DNA of 64,000 bases, taken from positions 25,144,274 through 25,208,273 of the forward strand of contig NC_090182.1 of NCBI RefSeq assembly GCF_024679245.1, in the 5' to 3' direction. Source of the stretch: Pseudorasbora parva. Its lineage: Eukaryota > Chordata > Actinopteri > Cypriniformes > Gobionidae. The translations under genes and the position numbers were made by a program. The stretch's first letter is position 1; every line of letters starts with the position of its first letter. The notes below the pieces were generated by a model. It saw nothing but the letters and a program-made list of their open reading frames with translations. It was not told where the DNA came from and did no database searches. Shown here piece after piece: positions 1-12,529 of the stretch.

Positions 1-366
1 CTATGCATAGTGTGCAGCATGGATGCTTGGGGTTAAACGAAGATGTAACAATCAATATCTTCCTCGGCTTGTCATTTGCCTTTGGCTGTATCTTTTTTTC
101 CTACTCAGTCTCACACAGAGCGCAAGAGAAAGCACATGAAGACCTAGCAGATCACAGCGTTGTTCAGAGTTTTTGTTGCTAACGCCCAATCATAAGATGA
201 ATTTATTTTGCAGCAATTAGTAGGCCATCCATGATCCAGAAATGTTGAGGCCCCTCACATTTAATTATTATTAATATCCATAGTTCACACATCAGCAGTA
301 TTAATGAGAAAGGGGCAAATGATGTTGACACCATGTTGACAAATGAGGAAAAACAATATTATGTAT
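1..366. other. Intergenic, nothing recognised
   Basis: AT-rich sequence. I see no coding frame with family-like content and no clear repeat boundary. Confidence 0.4.
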
Positions 367-450
367 ATACAGCTCTGAAAAAAATTAAGAGACCACTTAA
401 CATTGAGAAATCAATGTTAAGTGGTCTCTTAATTTTTTTCAGAGCTGTAT
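367..450. mobile_element. Perfect hairpin MITE (Tc1/mariner-type, TA target)
   Basis: Bases 367-406 and 411-450 are perfect reverse complements (40 bp) separated by a 4-nt loop (407-410). The repeat proper, 370-447, begins CAGCTCTG and ends CAGAGCTG and is flanked by TA on both sides (368-369, 448-449), as expected of a non-autonomous Tc1/mariner-type insertion. It has no coding capacity. A transcript would fold into a mismatch-free 40-bp stem. Confidence 0.85.
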
Positions 451-522
451 TTGTCCATAATTCCGCATTTTTAATATTTATGGTGACCAGTATATAAATA
501 AGAAAATGAGCCCGATCTCAGG

Positions 523-735
523 AAAATGTGTATGGTACAAGTGTGCAATCTCGTGATATGTGTGCATATGGTACGCGTTTTTCACTTGAATATGATGTGC
601 ACTTTATGGTGTATTATATGTACAAACCACCCACCCCCAACCTACTCAAGAGCGTGTCACATGTACGCCATAAAGTGCGTATCATATGCTAATTTACTAA
701 TTAACTAATTTTGCTGTATACATTCCACGAGATAT
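523..735. repeat. Diverged palindromic MITE
   Basis: This stretch resembles the repeats at 51331-51614 and 52140-52330: an ATCTCGT/ACGAGAT pair near the ends, a CCACCCACCCCC block in the middle, and internal motifs such as GCGTATCATATGC. It is more decayed than those copies, so its ends are approximate. Confidence 0.5.
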
Positions 736-979
736 GATATGCATTACCATGTGATTGTGTTGGAACCCTTGGCACTACTGCTAGGATGTAGATGCTTGAT
801 TTTTTATTTTAATTAATTTAATTAAATGTATAAGTAAGTTTATTGGAATATATCAGTAATGTGTCGGAATAGTGTTTAATGTATAAAATGGCTAATAAAA
901 CTGCTTTGTCAGAAACTGGTTTTAAAAAGCAAAATTTAAATGAAGGATCTACTCACAGTTTTTTTTTTTCTGCTGTGTT

Positions 980-1347
980 TGTCACATGCCTGTCCTGTCT
1001 TGTGTGCACATGTGGGTTTTGTCATTCTGAGCATGTGCTCATGTAATTGTCTGATCCCTCCCCCCTTGTTATCTGATTAGTGTTTGATTTCTCCCACCTG
1101 TTCCCTCTTGATTTCTTCCTTTTATAAGCTCCTTGTGTTTGTTAGTCTAGGTTGGATCCTTGTGTAATGTCTGCGTCTTCCGTCCTCCCCGTGATTCTGT
1201 TGGTTTGTTTAAGTTTGTATTTTTATTATTCTATTATGTGTTTTTCCCCCTCGTGGGTTGTTGTTTTGAGTTTGTTTTATTTTATAATAAATTATCATTT
1301 TCTGCACTTGAGTCCTCGCACCATTTTCCCTTGTCTGTGACGTGACA
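980..1347 (+). mobile_element. Solo LTR of a Tf1/sushi-like retrotransposon
   Basis: A 368-bp LTR begins TGTCAC and ends GTGACA and is flanked by a perfect 5-bp target duplication, GTGTT (975-979 and 1348-1352). Inside are a TATA box (TATAA, 1123-1127), a predicted transcription start at GGTTGGATCC (about 1150) and a polyadenylation signal AATAAA (1286-1291). It is closely related to the 5' LTR at 62188-62563. No internal element sequence adjoins it, so it is the product of LTR-LTR recombination. The short ORFs across it are not genes. Confidence 0.88.
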
Positions 1348-1489
1348 GTGTTTAATCAGCAGAAAAATCCAAACACATTGAATAACAATACCCACTGTCT
1401 GAAGAGATCTCTGTCCCTCACAGGGGGTTTAAATGTGTATTAAATTAAATGTTAGTACATAGTAGTTAATGTCACATAACATAAAGTGG

Positions 1490-3015
1490 GTCCATTGGGA
1501 GCCCAAAATTTGAAGCCCAAAAAAAGAGCATCCTCCCATTATAAAAATAATCCACACAGCTCTATGGGGTTAATAAATGGCTTCTGAAACAATTAATTTG
1601 TGTAAGAAAAATATCCATATTTAACACACTATAAAGTAAAATATAGCTTCCACCAGGCCGCCTTCTGTATTCAAATTACGCATTTAAAAAAAAGCATAGC
1701 TGACGTGATGATGCATGACACGTTGCTTTGTAAGAGGTGGTCTGGTGAAACTAGATATTTTAGGTCTACACTATAAAGTTTTAAATGATATCTTTCTTAC
1801 AAAAATTGCTTAATTTCAGAATGCCTTTATTAACGCCCCAGTGCCATGTGGATTACTTTTATAATGGATGGAAGAATTCATGATGATGGATAAATAGGCA
1901 CTAGTAAGGAAATATCAAAACACTAAACTCGTTGTAACTCCAAATGGGAAATCGGTTTTCAGTTGATGCGGGAAACAAAACTTCACTAAACATTATTTGT
2001 AGTGCCTGACATTCAATAATCACAATAAGCTATGCTCTTTGTTACTTTTACTGTACAAATTACAGGTACACTATAAAAAAAAGGCAAATTTTGAACTTTT
2101 GCAGTACAATCGACTTGTATGTTTAAGTTATTTCAACTTAAATTATGTTAAACTGACTTTAAAAAATAAGTTACGTCTTGTATAACTAATAAAAACAAGT
2201 TTAACATTTCTTAACTTATTTTGATGAGTTAAAACAATGTAAAAACACATGTTGTCATAACTTATTGAACATATAATTTTTTACAGTGTACAAATTACTC
2301 ATGCAATCGCTCAAGCTGTGTCAAAGCAGCAATATTAAAGCAGCTGCAAACAATGGTAACATTACATTTACATCACGCTATTCATTGACTATAACTTGCT
2401 TGTTAACTGGGATAAAATAGGCTAACTTTAGAAAGAAGCATTAATATTTGCATGAGATTTCATATTAATTATTTTTACTTAACCTGTTTGTAATATTCTC
2501 GTATCAAGTATTTACATAGGAATTACAACAGCAGGAAACATTTATTTTTATATTTCTTTTGTGCAACAGCATCTAAATGAAGTAGTTTCTTGAATGTAAT
2601 TCAAAAATGTAATTTAATATGCATATCAACCTCAAACATAATGATTGGACAAATTACATAAAATAAATGAAAGAAGTATAGCTTAATTTAAAGAAATTAT
2701 TTTTGTCAGTTAGATAAAGAAGAAATAGATTTGGAAATTATTGTAGGTTACCATTTTTTCTGAGAATGTGTTAGTGTGCCACCCTAGGATTTTTACTGTT
2801 CCCCTCTGGCCACCCCATTAAAAATTTCCTGGAGGCGTCACTGGATGAATGCGCTTTTTGGAGTTTTAAAATCTCAGGTAGGCTACTATTCACAAACTAT
2901 TCCCATAAAGCTTGGTTTAATATAACTCTGATTATGTTTGGCTGAAATAAATGAGTCTTTTACACCTAGGATGGCTTGAGGTATGGGTCAATTTTTTGGG
3001 GTGAACTAATCCTTT
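1490..3015. repeat. Diverged fish DNA-repeat, split by later insertions
   Basis: The left part (1490-2010) and the right end (about 2860-3015, with CACCTAGGATGGCTTGAG and GGGTGAACTAATCCTTT) look like two halves of the dispersed fish repeat whose left end also occurs at 33659-33930. The MITE at 2069-2288 and unplaced AT-rich sequence separate them. Family membership rests on recognition of the sequence style, not on an alignment. Confidence 0.45.
2069..2288. mobile_element. Short MITE with TA target duplication
   Basis: A 220-bp element starting CACTATAAAAAA and ending TTTTTTACAGTG, flanked by TA (2067-2068 and 2289-2290). Its ends resemble those of the MITE at 60202-60393. No coding capacity. 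Confidence 0.7.
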
Positions 3016-4700
3016 GAGGTAACCGGTGTATCTGTTGATTTTGCAGCACAGAGAATATAGTTTCATTCATAGTTTTTTCTGTCCAACACAATCTCACAGC
3101 AATTTGTAAGTGTTTTACAAGGTGAATCATTGACCTGATTCATACGTATTGTTTAAACCCCAGTGACGATAGGTTTCGGGGTGGTCCTTCCTGATGACTT
3201 ATGAATTAACGTGTGTTTGGGTTGTCTTGTCTGACTGAAATGTCTCATTACAATGAGCAGAAGAAAAAATCCCTAATTCCTTCTCTTGGTAGTCTGTAGA
3301 TTCTTGAGCAGAGATGCGTCTTTGAAGGGTTCTTCACAGTTATTAGAATTTCCCATGCTAATGAAAGTGCTATCCGCCCCTTGCTATTCCCACAGCCCTG
3401 CTTTGTCTTGCCCTTTCCTGAGGTCTGTCCATCAGGCATTAGCCATTACAAGGCCATCAGAGAAGAGAGGTTTGTTTCCACCTCCAGTCACTTAGGAGCA
3501 AACGCCACTGGGAACCTAACTAATTGGGATAGAAACAAAGGTATCAAGCAACCCCGAGGCCTTAGTGTTCCAGAAGTGAGTTGAAAGGCACATCAATTGA
3601 TGGAAGGAATGAATGGTGAGAAAGGCTTTTTACTATCTAATCGGAGACCATATTTGTGGTATGAACTAAGAGGGGCTTGTTTCCTCAGTCTGACGGCTGC
3701 CTTTACTCTGACAGTTGAGATGGAAAAGGATTTTCTATAGTAGTCTTCACTTATCTCTGTTACCATAGTTGCATCTCCGCTTTCATCCAGGCCTGGGCAG
3801 CACAGTGCTGTGTGAACTCAGCTAATCAGCGGGAACACGCGTCCACTGCACAACACTGGCCTCATAGAAAATGTAGGTTGGTTTTGCATCAATATTTAAA
3901 AGCCTGATATACATATTATTTCTAGTTTAGTAGGACCTAAACAAAACAACATTTCATGACCTGAGAGGTTCGTCAAACTAAATCAGAATCAATAACCCGC
4001 AGGCTCTACTGCTGTGTTGAAAAACAGTGTGTTGTGAGTTTTCAGAGCATCTCTTAAGGGCATTTTGCAGTTTTAATAAGTGTCAAGCTTTGATTGCTAT
4101 CTTGCTTCCTCTTATACAGGAGATTTCCATACAAACAAAAGACGATATATAGAACGATGACCACTAATGCTTCTGCTCAAGGCTAGCAAGTTAATATCTG
4201 ACTCAATTATCATAAATATTGTATTGTGTTGTTCATAGAAGTAATAAATTAACATAATAGCATGCCATTTAATTCTCCATAAAATGTTATTCCATTGTTA
4301 ATTATGAATAGAACTCAGCCTGAAGGTGCAGTCACATTAGTGAAATTTCATGGACAAAAAAGGTCTATTGTCGATAGTGTAGCAACACTGCTCGCACAGC
4401 AGTCACTTTCAAGGCAAGCAGCTTTCTGTTGGTCAATGCGCTGAATCTGTTTGACTGGCTGACCAGTTATGAAATCTGCATGGGGAACAATTTCACTATA
4501 ATGCAAAACTTCAGATAATGTGGAGTCCTATTGAAATGAGTCGACTGAAAAATTGCTGAACAACAGGAAATGTGACCACACATTAAGTAATACAATTTGT
4601 AAGAAAACATTTGCTGTATTTAAAATTTCTCACTTGTTCATTCTCTCACTCACTGACTGTTTGTCAGAGATCAGTCAAGTTCAGTTCCCTCCACCACTCA
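3016..4700. other. Intergenic, apparently unique sequence
   Basis: No transposon ends, tandem repeats or convincing exons. The overlapping short ORFs at 3248-3584 lie on both strands, lack family signatures and are treated as chance. Confidence 0.4.
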
Positions 4701-4702
4701 AT

Positions 4703-5316
4703 GGGTGCGTTTACATGCACGTTCTTAAGCTGATTAGGCCTAATAAGCCGACAATGAACATGGTCATGTAAACGCGGTAACCTGTTTCCTTTTATCGGAG
4801 TAAGGTCATAAACGGCGTCAGCATAAACCGGTCGGCACAGGTAGTTTTTTGCCTCTTACCCTAATTTCGTGCTGCATGTAAACGCATTAACCTGCTATCT
4901 GTTGGCTTATTGGAGTGCGCATGTGTGATAGGTGACAAAAACGCAAATTTGCAGATTTAAATGCATCCAGACAAAGCGAGCTAGCGTTTTGCATGAAATA
5001 AGGGCATACATCACAAACGCAGACTCATTTAAGACCCAGAAAAAAAGAAGTGTTCTTATCTCATGCAGCATAAGTAGAAGAGATTCAGTCAAAACGCTGC
5101 ATCTGTGACTGCATGAGCATGTGCATGTGCATGCTTTATTTAAAATCACAAGTGAAAAACTCAAAGTCAGATACGGACATTATTATTTTTGACGTCACTA
5201 CAAGGAAATAACCCGGTTTATTAATAAAGTCATGTAATACGCGGTTTACTTGCATTGTCAGTTTACTGGTTTGCATGTAAATGAGGAAAACTTACTGTGT
5301 GCATGTAAACACACCC
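4703..5316. mobile_element. MITE-like element with GGGTGCGTTTACATGCAC ends
   Basis: The left end GGGTGCGTTTACATGCAC is matched in inverted orientation by GTGCATGTAAACACACCC at 5299-5316. The motif CATGTAAACGC recurs inside (around 4770 and 4876). I cannot settle the target duplication and see no transposase. The minus-strand ORF across 4907-5164 shows no family signature. Confidence 0.6.
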
Positions 5317-6085
5317 AAAATAGAGGGAATGCATCGACGTCACTTTCCCGCCGTAACACGCCCCCTCAGCCGGGGCTGAATGGCAGATGAGCTGCTGCGT
5401 GACTGGAGTTAATGGAAGCTTACCAAGAAAGATAAGAAAACTTACCAAAGATTCAGTGGTCCATGGATATTGACATGCAGTCAGGAATCGTGTTATCCTG
5501 ACATTTGTATGAGCCTGATTTCGACATTAATGTTTATAACTGTCATTGATCACATTTTGTATTTTGAAGCATGTAGTGGTGGTGATATACTTTATAATCA
5601 CTAAAAGCTGTCACTCATTCAATAAACGCAATCTCACAAAGTTCCTCAGTGAAGCTGGTATACAATGAATCTCTTATTTTTACAAATGTCTGCACTTACA
5701 GAGGATTAACGCACGTGTTAACTGAACTCAGCGCCTGGACAAACACTCAAGCGGTGAGTGATTACAAATTCAACACCTGTGATTGGCCAACTGCGTTGTA
5801 GATATCTACAAACACGTCTATGATTGGTTACATTACTCACCGAAGCGAAAACACGTTGGAAATGTAATCATTTGACGAGTGCAAATACGGATACACACTG
5901 GATCATTTGCTAGCTCCTTTTCACTGATAATATTCTATTATTATGAATTCTTACGGAGGATTACAGATCATAGACAAGCAGTTATGGGCAGCTTTTCACT
6001 CTAAAAGCAGAAGCTGCAGCAGGTGGCAGTGGTTTGAGTGAGAAAATTACACACTATTATCAAGTCCAACCCAAGCTCAATGGAA
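5317..6085. other. Intergenic, nothing recognised
   Basis: No gene-like frame and no clear repeat structure seen. Confidence 0.35.
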
Positions 6086-8450
6086 ATACGTGACTCTGCC
6101 TACATTTTTGCAACACCCTAATTGTGTACCTCCAGGTACGTTTACCTGCACTTTTGGGGTAAAGCGTCCACCGGAGGCGCTAAGTGGTAATATTTTTTTC
6201 TCCATTCCAGATGTGCAACATGACACCATGACTGATCTCAGAGAATGAATATTTATAGCATAATTTTATATTTTGGAGTAACTAACTCCACTCCTACCCT
6301 AAACCTACCCACTCTCAACAAAATAAAACACATAACAGTAACAGGCAAATAAATGTACAGTCACGTGTATTTATTGCAAAAACTGACTAAAAAACAGTAT
6401 AAAAGTATTAACTCATGTTGCATTCCAAGTCTTCTGAAGTCATACGATATCTTCATGTGAAGAACAGAGATGATCTTGTCGAATGTTTTAATCGTTGAAA
6501 TGATGATCGCGCTCCTTTGCGAACAGAACACACACGCACTCGTTCATTAATTTTTCTGATTAAAATGATACACAACAAGTTGAATGACGCGATCGGTCAT
6601 GAGACACACGACAGCCAATGCTGTCAAAGCTGGCGTGACGTTTCTTCCGGCGGCAATATTTGAAATGGATTATTAATCTTTGGCGGATGGATTTGACGTT
6701 ACTGATCGCTTTGGGGGATTTTCTTCACACAAATCAATCATTTGGCCTCGGAACACTTGGAATATTTGTACTTTCTGAATAAATTATGTATGCAGTCATA
6801 TCTGCCTGTTTTATCCTGTTTTTTATAATACTTTACTATACTGCTTTACATAGAAAGGAATTAAAATAGGGATAAAAAAATGCATAAGAAAAAGAATACA
6901 ATGTAAAGATAATTAAAAATAATAAAATGATGATAACCAAAGAAAAGAACAAAGGTAAACTAAAACAGTTATAAAAAGAATTAAAAAAATTATGCACAGA
7001 TAAGGTGCAATCAGTCGAACGTACAATGGCACAGTGCTCATTCAGTAAATGCACAGCTAAACAGATGTGTTTTGAGTCTGGATTTGAATGTGGCTACTGT
7101 TGGAGCACATCTGATCTGTTCAGGAAGCTGGTTCCAACTGCGGCTGGCATAATAGCTAAAAGCAGACTCTCCTTGCTTTGAGTGAACTCTTGGTATTTCT
7201 AACTGTCTTGATCCTGCTGATATGAGTGATCTTTTGGGTTTGTATTTAATCAGCATATCTGCAATGTATTGAGGTCCTAGGTTATTGAGAGATTTATAAA
7301 CAAGTAGTAGTACTTTAAAATCGATCCTAGATGTAACTGGAAGCCAGTGTATAGACCTGAGGACTGGTGTGATATGGTCATATTTTCTGGTTCTGCTCAG
7401 AATCCTGGCAGCAGCGTTCTGTATGAGCTGAAGCTGTCTAATTGTCTTTTTGGGAAGGCCGGTGAGAAGGCCATTACAATAGTCCACCCTACTGGTGATG
7501 AAAGCATGAACAAGTTTCTCTAAGTCTTGCCTGGAAACAAAGCATCTAATTCTTGCAATATTTTTCAGATGATAGTAAGCTGATTTAGTTATTGCTTTGC
7601 CATAAACTCAGGAAACTGAGTCATAAACGCCATAAACGAAAACTCAGGTCTGACTCCAAAATCACTCCAAGATTCCTGACTTGATTTTTTTGTTATCAGG
7701 CCTTTAGCCTTAAGATATGCGTTCACCTTGAGAATTTTATCTTTGTTTCCAAATGTAGTGATTTCAGTTTTGTCTTTGTTTAGTTTTGGCACATCCAGTT
7801 GTTAACTTCATCAATGCATTTGCACAGGGAGTCAATGGGGCTACAGTCATTAGGTGACAGTGCTAAGTAGATCTGGGTTTCGTCAGCATAGATGTGGTAA
7901 GCAATATTGTTATTTTTCATTATTTGGCTCAGTGGCAGCATATACAGGTTAAACAAGGGTTTTAGGGAAGGGTTTGAGTTACGCGTTCAAAATGTGTCTG
8001 AATATGTGTGTGTGTCCACAAGGTAAATGGATTTATAAACATTCTAAATAGTTTTTTTTTTGAAAATGTAAAAATGAAAAAAGTTTTTTGAATAAAAAAA
8101 AAAGTTTTTTGAAAATGCAGAATGTTTCTTGTGATGGGTAGGTTTAAGGGCTGTGTGTGTGCGAGTGTGTGTGATAGGTAGGTTTAGGGGTAGGGGCAGT
8201 GTAGGGGGATAGAATGAAACAGCGTTGATAAACACGCTAAAAAGCGATTATGCCTCTTGATAGCACGCCAAAATGGCATATGAATTGGCGTGTCATATAT
8301 ATGCCATTTCATGAGATCAGTCTGGGAATGGAGAAAAAATATTACCACTTAGCACCTCTGGTGGACGTTTCACCCAAAAAGTGCAGGTAAACGTACCTGG
8401 AGGTACATAATTAGGGTGTTGCAAAAATGTAGGCAGAGTAATGTATCTCA
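6086..8450. mobile_element. Inverted-repeat element interrupted by a LINE fragment
   Basis: About 125 bp at 6086-6211 recurs in inverted orientation at 8324-8450. Both copies contain TACATTTTTGCAACACCCTA, the CTCCAGGTACGTTTACCTGC block and the TTTCTCCATTCC block. The interior holds the L2-type fragment (6836-7955) and CCTAAACCTACCC-type motifs near both inner edges (around 6300 and 8140-8190). It reads as an old non-autonomous DNA element into which a LINE inserted, although two separate inverted copies are also possible. Confidence 0.55.
6836..7955 (-). pseudogene. L2/CR1-type LINE fragment (reverse transcriptase C-terminal half and 3' UTR)
   Basis: On the minus strand, pieces in different frames read as the second half of a non-LTR reverse transcriptase. 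The catalytic block at 7879-7890 reads Y-A-D-E instead of the usual Y-A-D-D. Downstream come an LNKDKTEI segment (about 7760-7785) and an open 149-codon stretch (7487-7038) with DYCNGLL, LQLIQNAAARIL, HITPVL, HWLPV and FKSRLKTHLF, typical of L2/CR1-type LINE C-termini. Frame changes near 7790 and 7600-7700 and the altered catalytic residue make it inactive. The copy is 5'-truncated. An AT-rich tail to about 6836 resembles a LINE 3' UTR. Confidence 0.8.
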
Positions 8451-9337
8451 AGCTCGGAACAGCGATGTCCATGGGGTCCGTGGACAAGCCTCCCCTACCC
8501 CCCCCCCCCCCCTGGCGCCGGGCCTGGTTTTGTGTGTTTTCGCTGTATTCACACTGTAAACCAATGCTGCCTCTCAGGCTTTCTGCCACTCAGCGGGGCG
8601 TAATCACAGTCGCTCCAGCTGACAGTGACATCACGTGCATTCCTTCTATTGATCACTCTCCCCAGAATACTAATCACTCACACCTGTTTCCCATCAACAG
8701 CCTCATCACCAGTCACATAAAACACTCACCACAGCCCCAGTTCAGTGTCAAACCTCCAACAGGAACAGACCATTCTCCCGATGTCTCCTGATCCTCTGTT
8801 GCTCCCAGAGATCCCAAGATGTATTGTATACACACCTGCGTTTCACTAACCTCTGTGTCATTGTCCGCATATCTGCAGAATTCCTGCCCGTTTCCCCATT
8901 GCCTGTGATCCTGAGCTCTCTCTTCTTTCTTTCTTTTTTTTCATTCCAGAATCTGTTTCACTTAGGCTATAGGTCACAATAGGGAAGAAAAACTATCACA
9001 AATTTTGTTTCATGCCAACTTTAATATGGTGGGGGAGGTATCTAATTTTGTGTGAACATGTTTAACCTTTTGATAGTCTCAACAAATAATGAGTCAACCC
9101 TTGTCCTGTTCATTCATCATAGGGGAATAGAATATCAAGCACATTGCATTGTGGGATATAGTGGTTCTACTTTCTGAGTATGAATTATCATATGCATTGA
9201 AAGACAACAATATACAACCACGGTAAAAAGGTTTTGCCAAAATATTGATTGCTGTCTTCCTAACTCCTACTTATAGAAAATAGAAATAAAAATGGTATAA
9301 ATAAAAAATGTAAAACATTTCTTAGTCTTATTACAGT
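8451..9337. other. Intergenic with a C-tract
   Basis: Contains a run of C around 8499-8512 and otherwise no recognised element. The ORF at 8441-8791 crosses the C-tract and the end of the inverted repeat and is not considered a gene. Confidence 0.35.
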
Positions 9338-10040
9338 TTTCTCAGTCGATTTGACACACTTCTCCAAACTCAGATCAGTGCTATCAAAACACTTAACATT
9401 AATCTGAGCACTTTGTAATTGCCCTAAACAGATTGTAAGTTTTCTTTCATTTCATATAAATTACAAATCATATTCTCAAAACATTGTGTACACAATTATC
9501 AAATTGAAACTTCAATATATCAGGTAAAACAATTGCAGCTTTTTTATTGGTTTTACAAAATCACAATCAATTATGCATTTTTCTAAACACAAAATGGAGT
9601 TAGTAAAACTCACAAACACATAGGAACTGACAATGTCCTAATTTTTAACACAGCTATCTTAATTTCAAAAACTATTAAAGGGTGAAAAGAAATATAAAGA
9701 AGAAGAATGGAAAAGAGTAAGAGGTGTAAGAGTGAGAGGTTTTGGAGAGGATAGAGGAAGGGTGATACTGAGAGGGAGAGGAACATTGGAAAAGGTAGAA
9801 AGAGATGGAATAGATGGTATAGGAACAGGAGATGGAGCAAAAAAAGCTGAGCATGTAGGAAGAGTAGTAGAGTGAGAAGAGATAGAGTGGAGGGCAATTG
9901 TTTTAGTTGAAAGTTTAGTGGAAACTACATGGACAGAGGGGAAGTTACAGCGGGGTTTCAAATGAAATCAGAGCCACCCTTATTGACGTGGTTAAGAAGA
10001 ATAAGAAGTGGTTATAACTACACAGCCCAGCCTAAGACAG
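9338..10040 (+). mobile_element. Remnant of a Tc1/IS630-like (DDE) transposon, 5' part
   Basis: Starts with TTACAGTTTTCTCAGTCGAT, a terminal-repeat style related to the TTACAGTTTTTACAATCGCT ends at 31741 and 36350. It is followed by an AT-rich leader and a purine-rich stretch (9660-9960) that would encode the Arg/Gly-rich start of the transposase on the + strand, but the frame is broken throughout. No catalytic region is present. The minus-strand leucine/serine-rich ORFs at 9610-9961 are shadows of this purine-rich tract. Confidence 0.4.
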
Positions 10041-12350
10041 TTTGATATTGAGACAAGCTATACATGTAGCCTAATGTGCGCATCAGGGTGCTTGCCTTAT
10101 ACGTTCGAATTTGCACATACTCTGTGTATAGGGAGTGTGTATATGTGTATGCTGAGTGAGCATGTATCCTCCTCCATGTTCTTGTCAGTCATCTCACCTT
10201 ACTCTCGTCCAAGGTCAATGACCTGTGATTCCTGCTGTACTGTGTGCGACTGCAGCTTGTGTTGGATGAGCAGAGCAGACGTTTACAACTGAAGCGACTG
10301 TTATCCAACCAAATGAAATGGTTTTTATTTTTATAAAAACAGCAAAACGACAGTGAGGTAAATGTAGTACATCATTGGTATATCCTTCATTCCATCATGC
10401 TCATATCTTGAGACAGCTTTTTCCTTTGACGAGAACATATTTTAATGTTGCGAGATCTCTTCACATCTCTACACATTGCACAAGTGTGCACAAGCTCTGC
10501 ATGCAGTTTAGCCTCCATTCTGACACATTCTCAATTAACTTTATGTATTTAGCGCTTTCACAATGACGATTGTTTCAAAGCAGCTTCACAATGCCAAACA
10601 GGACAACACTGCAACAAAACTCGATTCAGCTGCACAGTCGCTCCGGAGAAAATGGTGACGCCATCCGCTCATTTCAATTCATCATATAGCGACAATGTTG
10701 GCAGATCAGTATTATAGAATTAAATAAGACCTAATAAATTAATTTTATTTGTATGTTTAGTTGAATAACTTGGATCATAATTTTAATGTCCCCAAACTTC
10801 TACCTATTTCCCATTTCAAATGGAAAGGAAGCGTGCACAGTATAAAACAGGCTTTATCCTCTGTCACATGTGCACAGTGATTGGGATAGATTGGTTGTCG
10901 GGGGTGGTGAAATTCTCCTGGATCAATGATATGTGTACAATGAGGTAATTCTTTGTTTCTTTGTGTAGCAGCAACCCTGAGCGTGTGCCAGGAATGCTTG
11001 TCTTGCTCTCTCTGTGGAGTGACAGTGACGATTCTCTCTTCTGACATTCCTCTGGGGTGGCCCGCTTCCTCTCATCCATCCTTGCACTTGTCTCCCGTGT
11101 TGACAAAGCTTCGCAGGTCTCTCCATCAACAACACTGCCTGACAGCATCGTGTTTTACGCTGCATGGAAGACTGTTGCGGAGTCCGGTAATGGGTTTGCT
11201 GACACAAACTATGCGGGTCAATAAAACTCAGAGATGTTTCATGCTCGGGGAAATGTATTTTCTGTAATGTCTGCACCTTGATGTAGCTCTTTCAGGATCT
11301 GAGAATTGGATCTTTAATATTGACCTTTGTGTATAGTCTATATACTGTATATACACTACTCACAGCTCTTGATTCAAAGCCATTACAAAGTCCATAATAC
11401 ACATTTAAGAAATGTTCACAAGCTCACTTTTGAAATATTCACAGCATAGTAACTACTTCACATAAAGACATTTCATAATGTTCTGTTGATGTTTTTTTTT
11501 TTAAAAAACATCCTACCAGGCAAATATTGATTTGAAAGATCTTTCCACAGATGTAAAAGTTTATTTACTGACTGAATGATGATCAATGTATTAAAAATAT
11601 GTTCGATCAGTACCTATTGTTATGTACTGCTCCAAGACTTTGGGTTAGAGATCAAAATGCAGCTTTAGTGAAAGTGACGTTGAAAGTGTAGTGATGTGGG
11701 GCCAAGTATGGTGACCCATACTTGGAATTTGGGCTCTGCATTTGACCCACTCCAACTGCACACATACACACACACAGATAGATAACAAGCTAATTGCAAA
11801 ACCAGGGATAAACACTTAGGCCATGTGTCCACCAAAGCATTTTTTTCATGCAGCTGGCTGGCGTTTTCAGAATGCCAGGAGCGCAACGAGGCGCTGAGCG
11901 AGTATTTCACGCTCAAGAGCTGAACGCTCAGGATTTTTTATTGGTTGCCAAGAGTTGAAGAATGCTCAACTTTGAGTAAAACGCAGCACTCATCACTGTC
12001 ACTTTTCACAAAGCCGTCCAATCACAGTGGAGGAGGGCAGGACAAATACAACACAGACCAACCACCACATTTGTGTATACAACTTCAACAAATGACAACA
12101 GGCAATAATAATGGAACAAAATTATTTAAAACAAGAGACAGAGCAAATACTTTGTATCTGTATCTGCATTTTTATATAGAATATACAAAAACCAACTACC
12201 TGTGAAATTAGTAACACTTCCGCGGATTTTCAGTATCATAACAAGCAAAAAGTCTCAACTGAAGAAAAAAAACGCTGCCTGCCAAAACACTCTCAAGCAC
12301 TCACAGTGAGACGTTAGCACATACAAAACCTTGCAGTGAATGACAGAGTG
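10041..12350. other. Intergenic with dispersed-repeat fragments
   Basis: About 10540-10720 (TTTAGCGCTTTCACAATGAC, TTTCAAAGCAGCTTCACAAT) and 11666-11790 (CCAAGTATGGTGACCCATAC, CTCTGCATTTGACCCACTCC) look like fragments of dispersed fish repeats. The opposed ORFs at 10775-11276 overlap on both strands without family signatures. The rest shows nothing I can name. Confidence 0.35.
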
Positions 12351-12529
12351 ACCAGGCTAGATATAGGCAGGGGTCATTATGTAAATGAGACACAGGTATA
12401 AACTAATTCCAGGTGTCTCCCAGGCGCTCCTAAAATTGTCCAGGAAGGAGACGGAGGAAAGGTGGAGCTGGGGGCAGGATGGAGGGCCAGGCACGTGGAG
12501 CGGCAGAGGTCCTGGACACTGAGGCAGAA

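Noticed and set aside
9610..9961. Leucine/serine-rich minus-strand ORFs
   Set aside because: Complement of a purine-rich tract from a decayed transposon; no signal peptide logic or homologue.
10775..11276. Four overlapping ORFs of 90-117 codons
   Set aside because: They lie on both strands over the same DNA, lack motifs and splice context.
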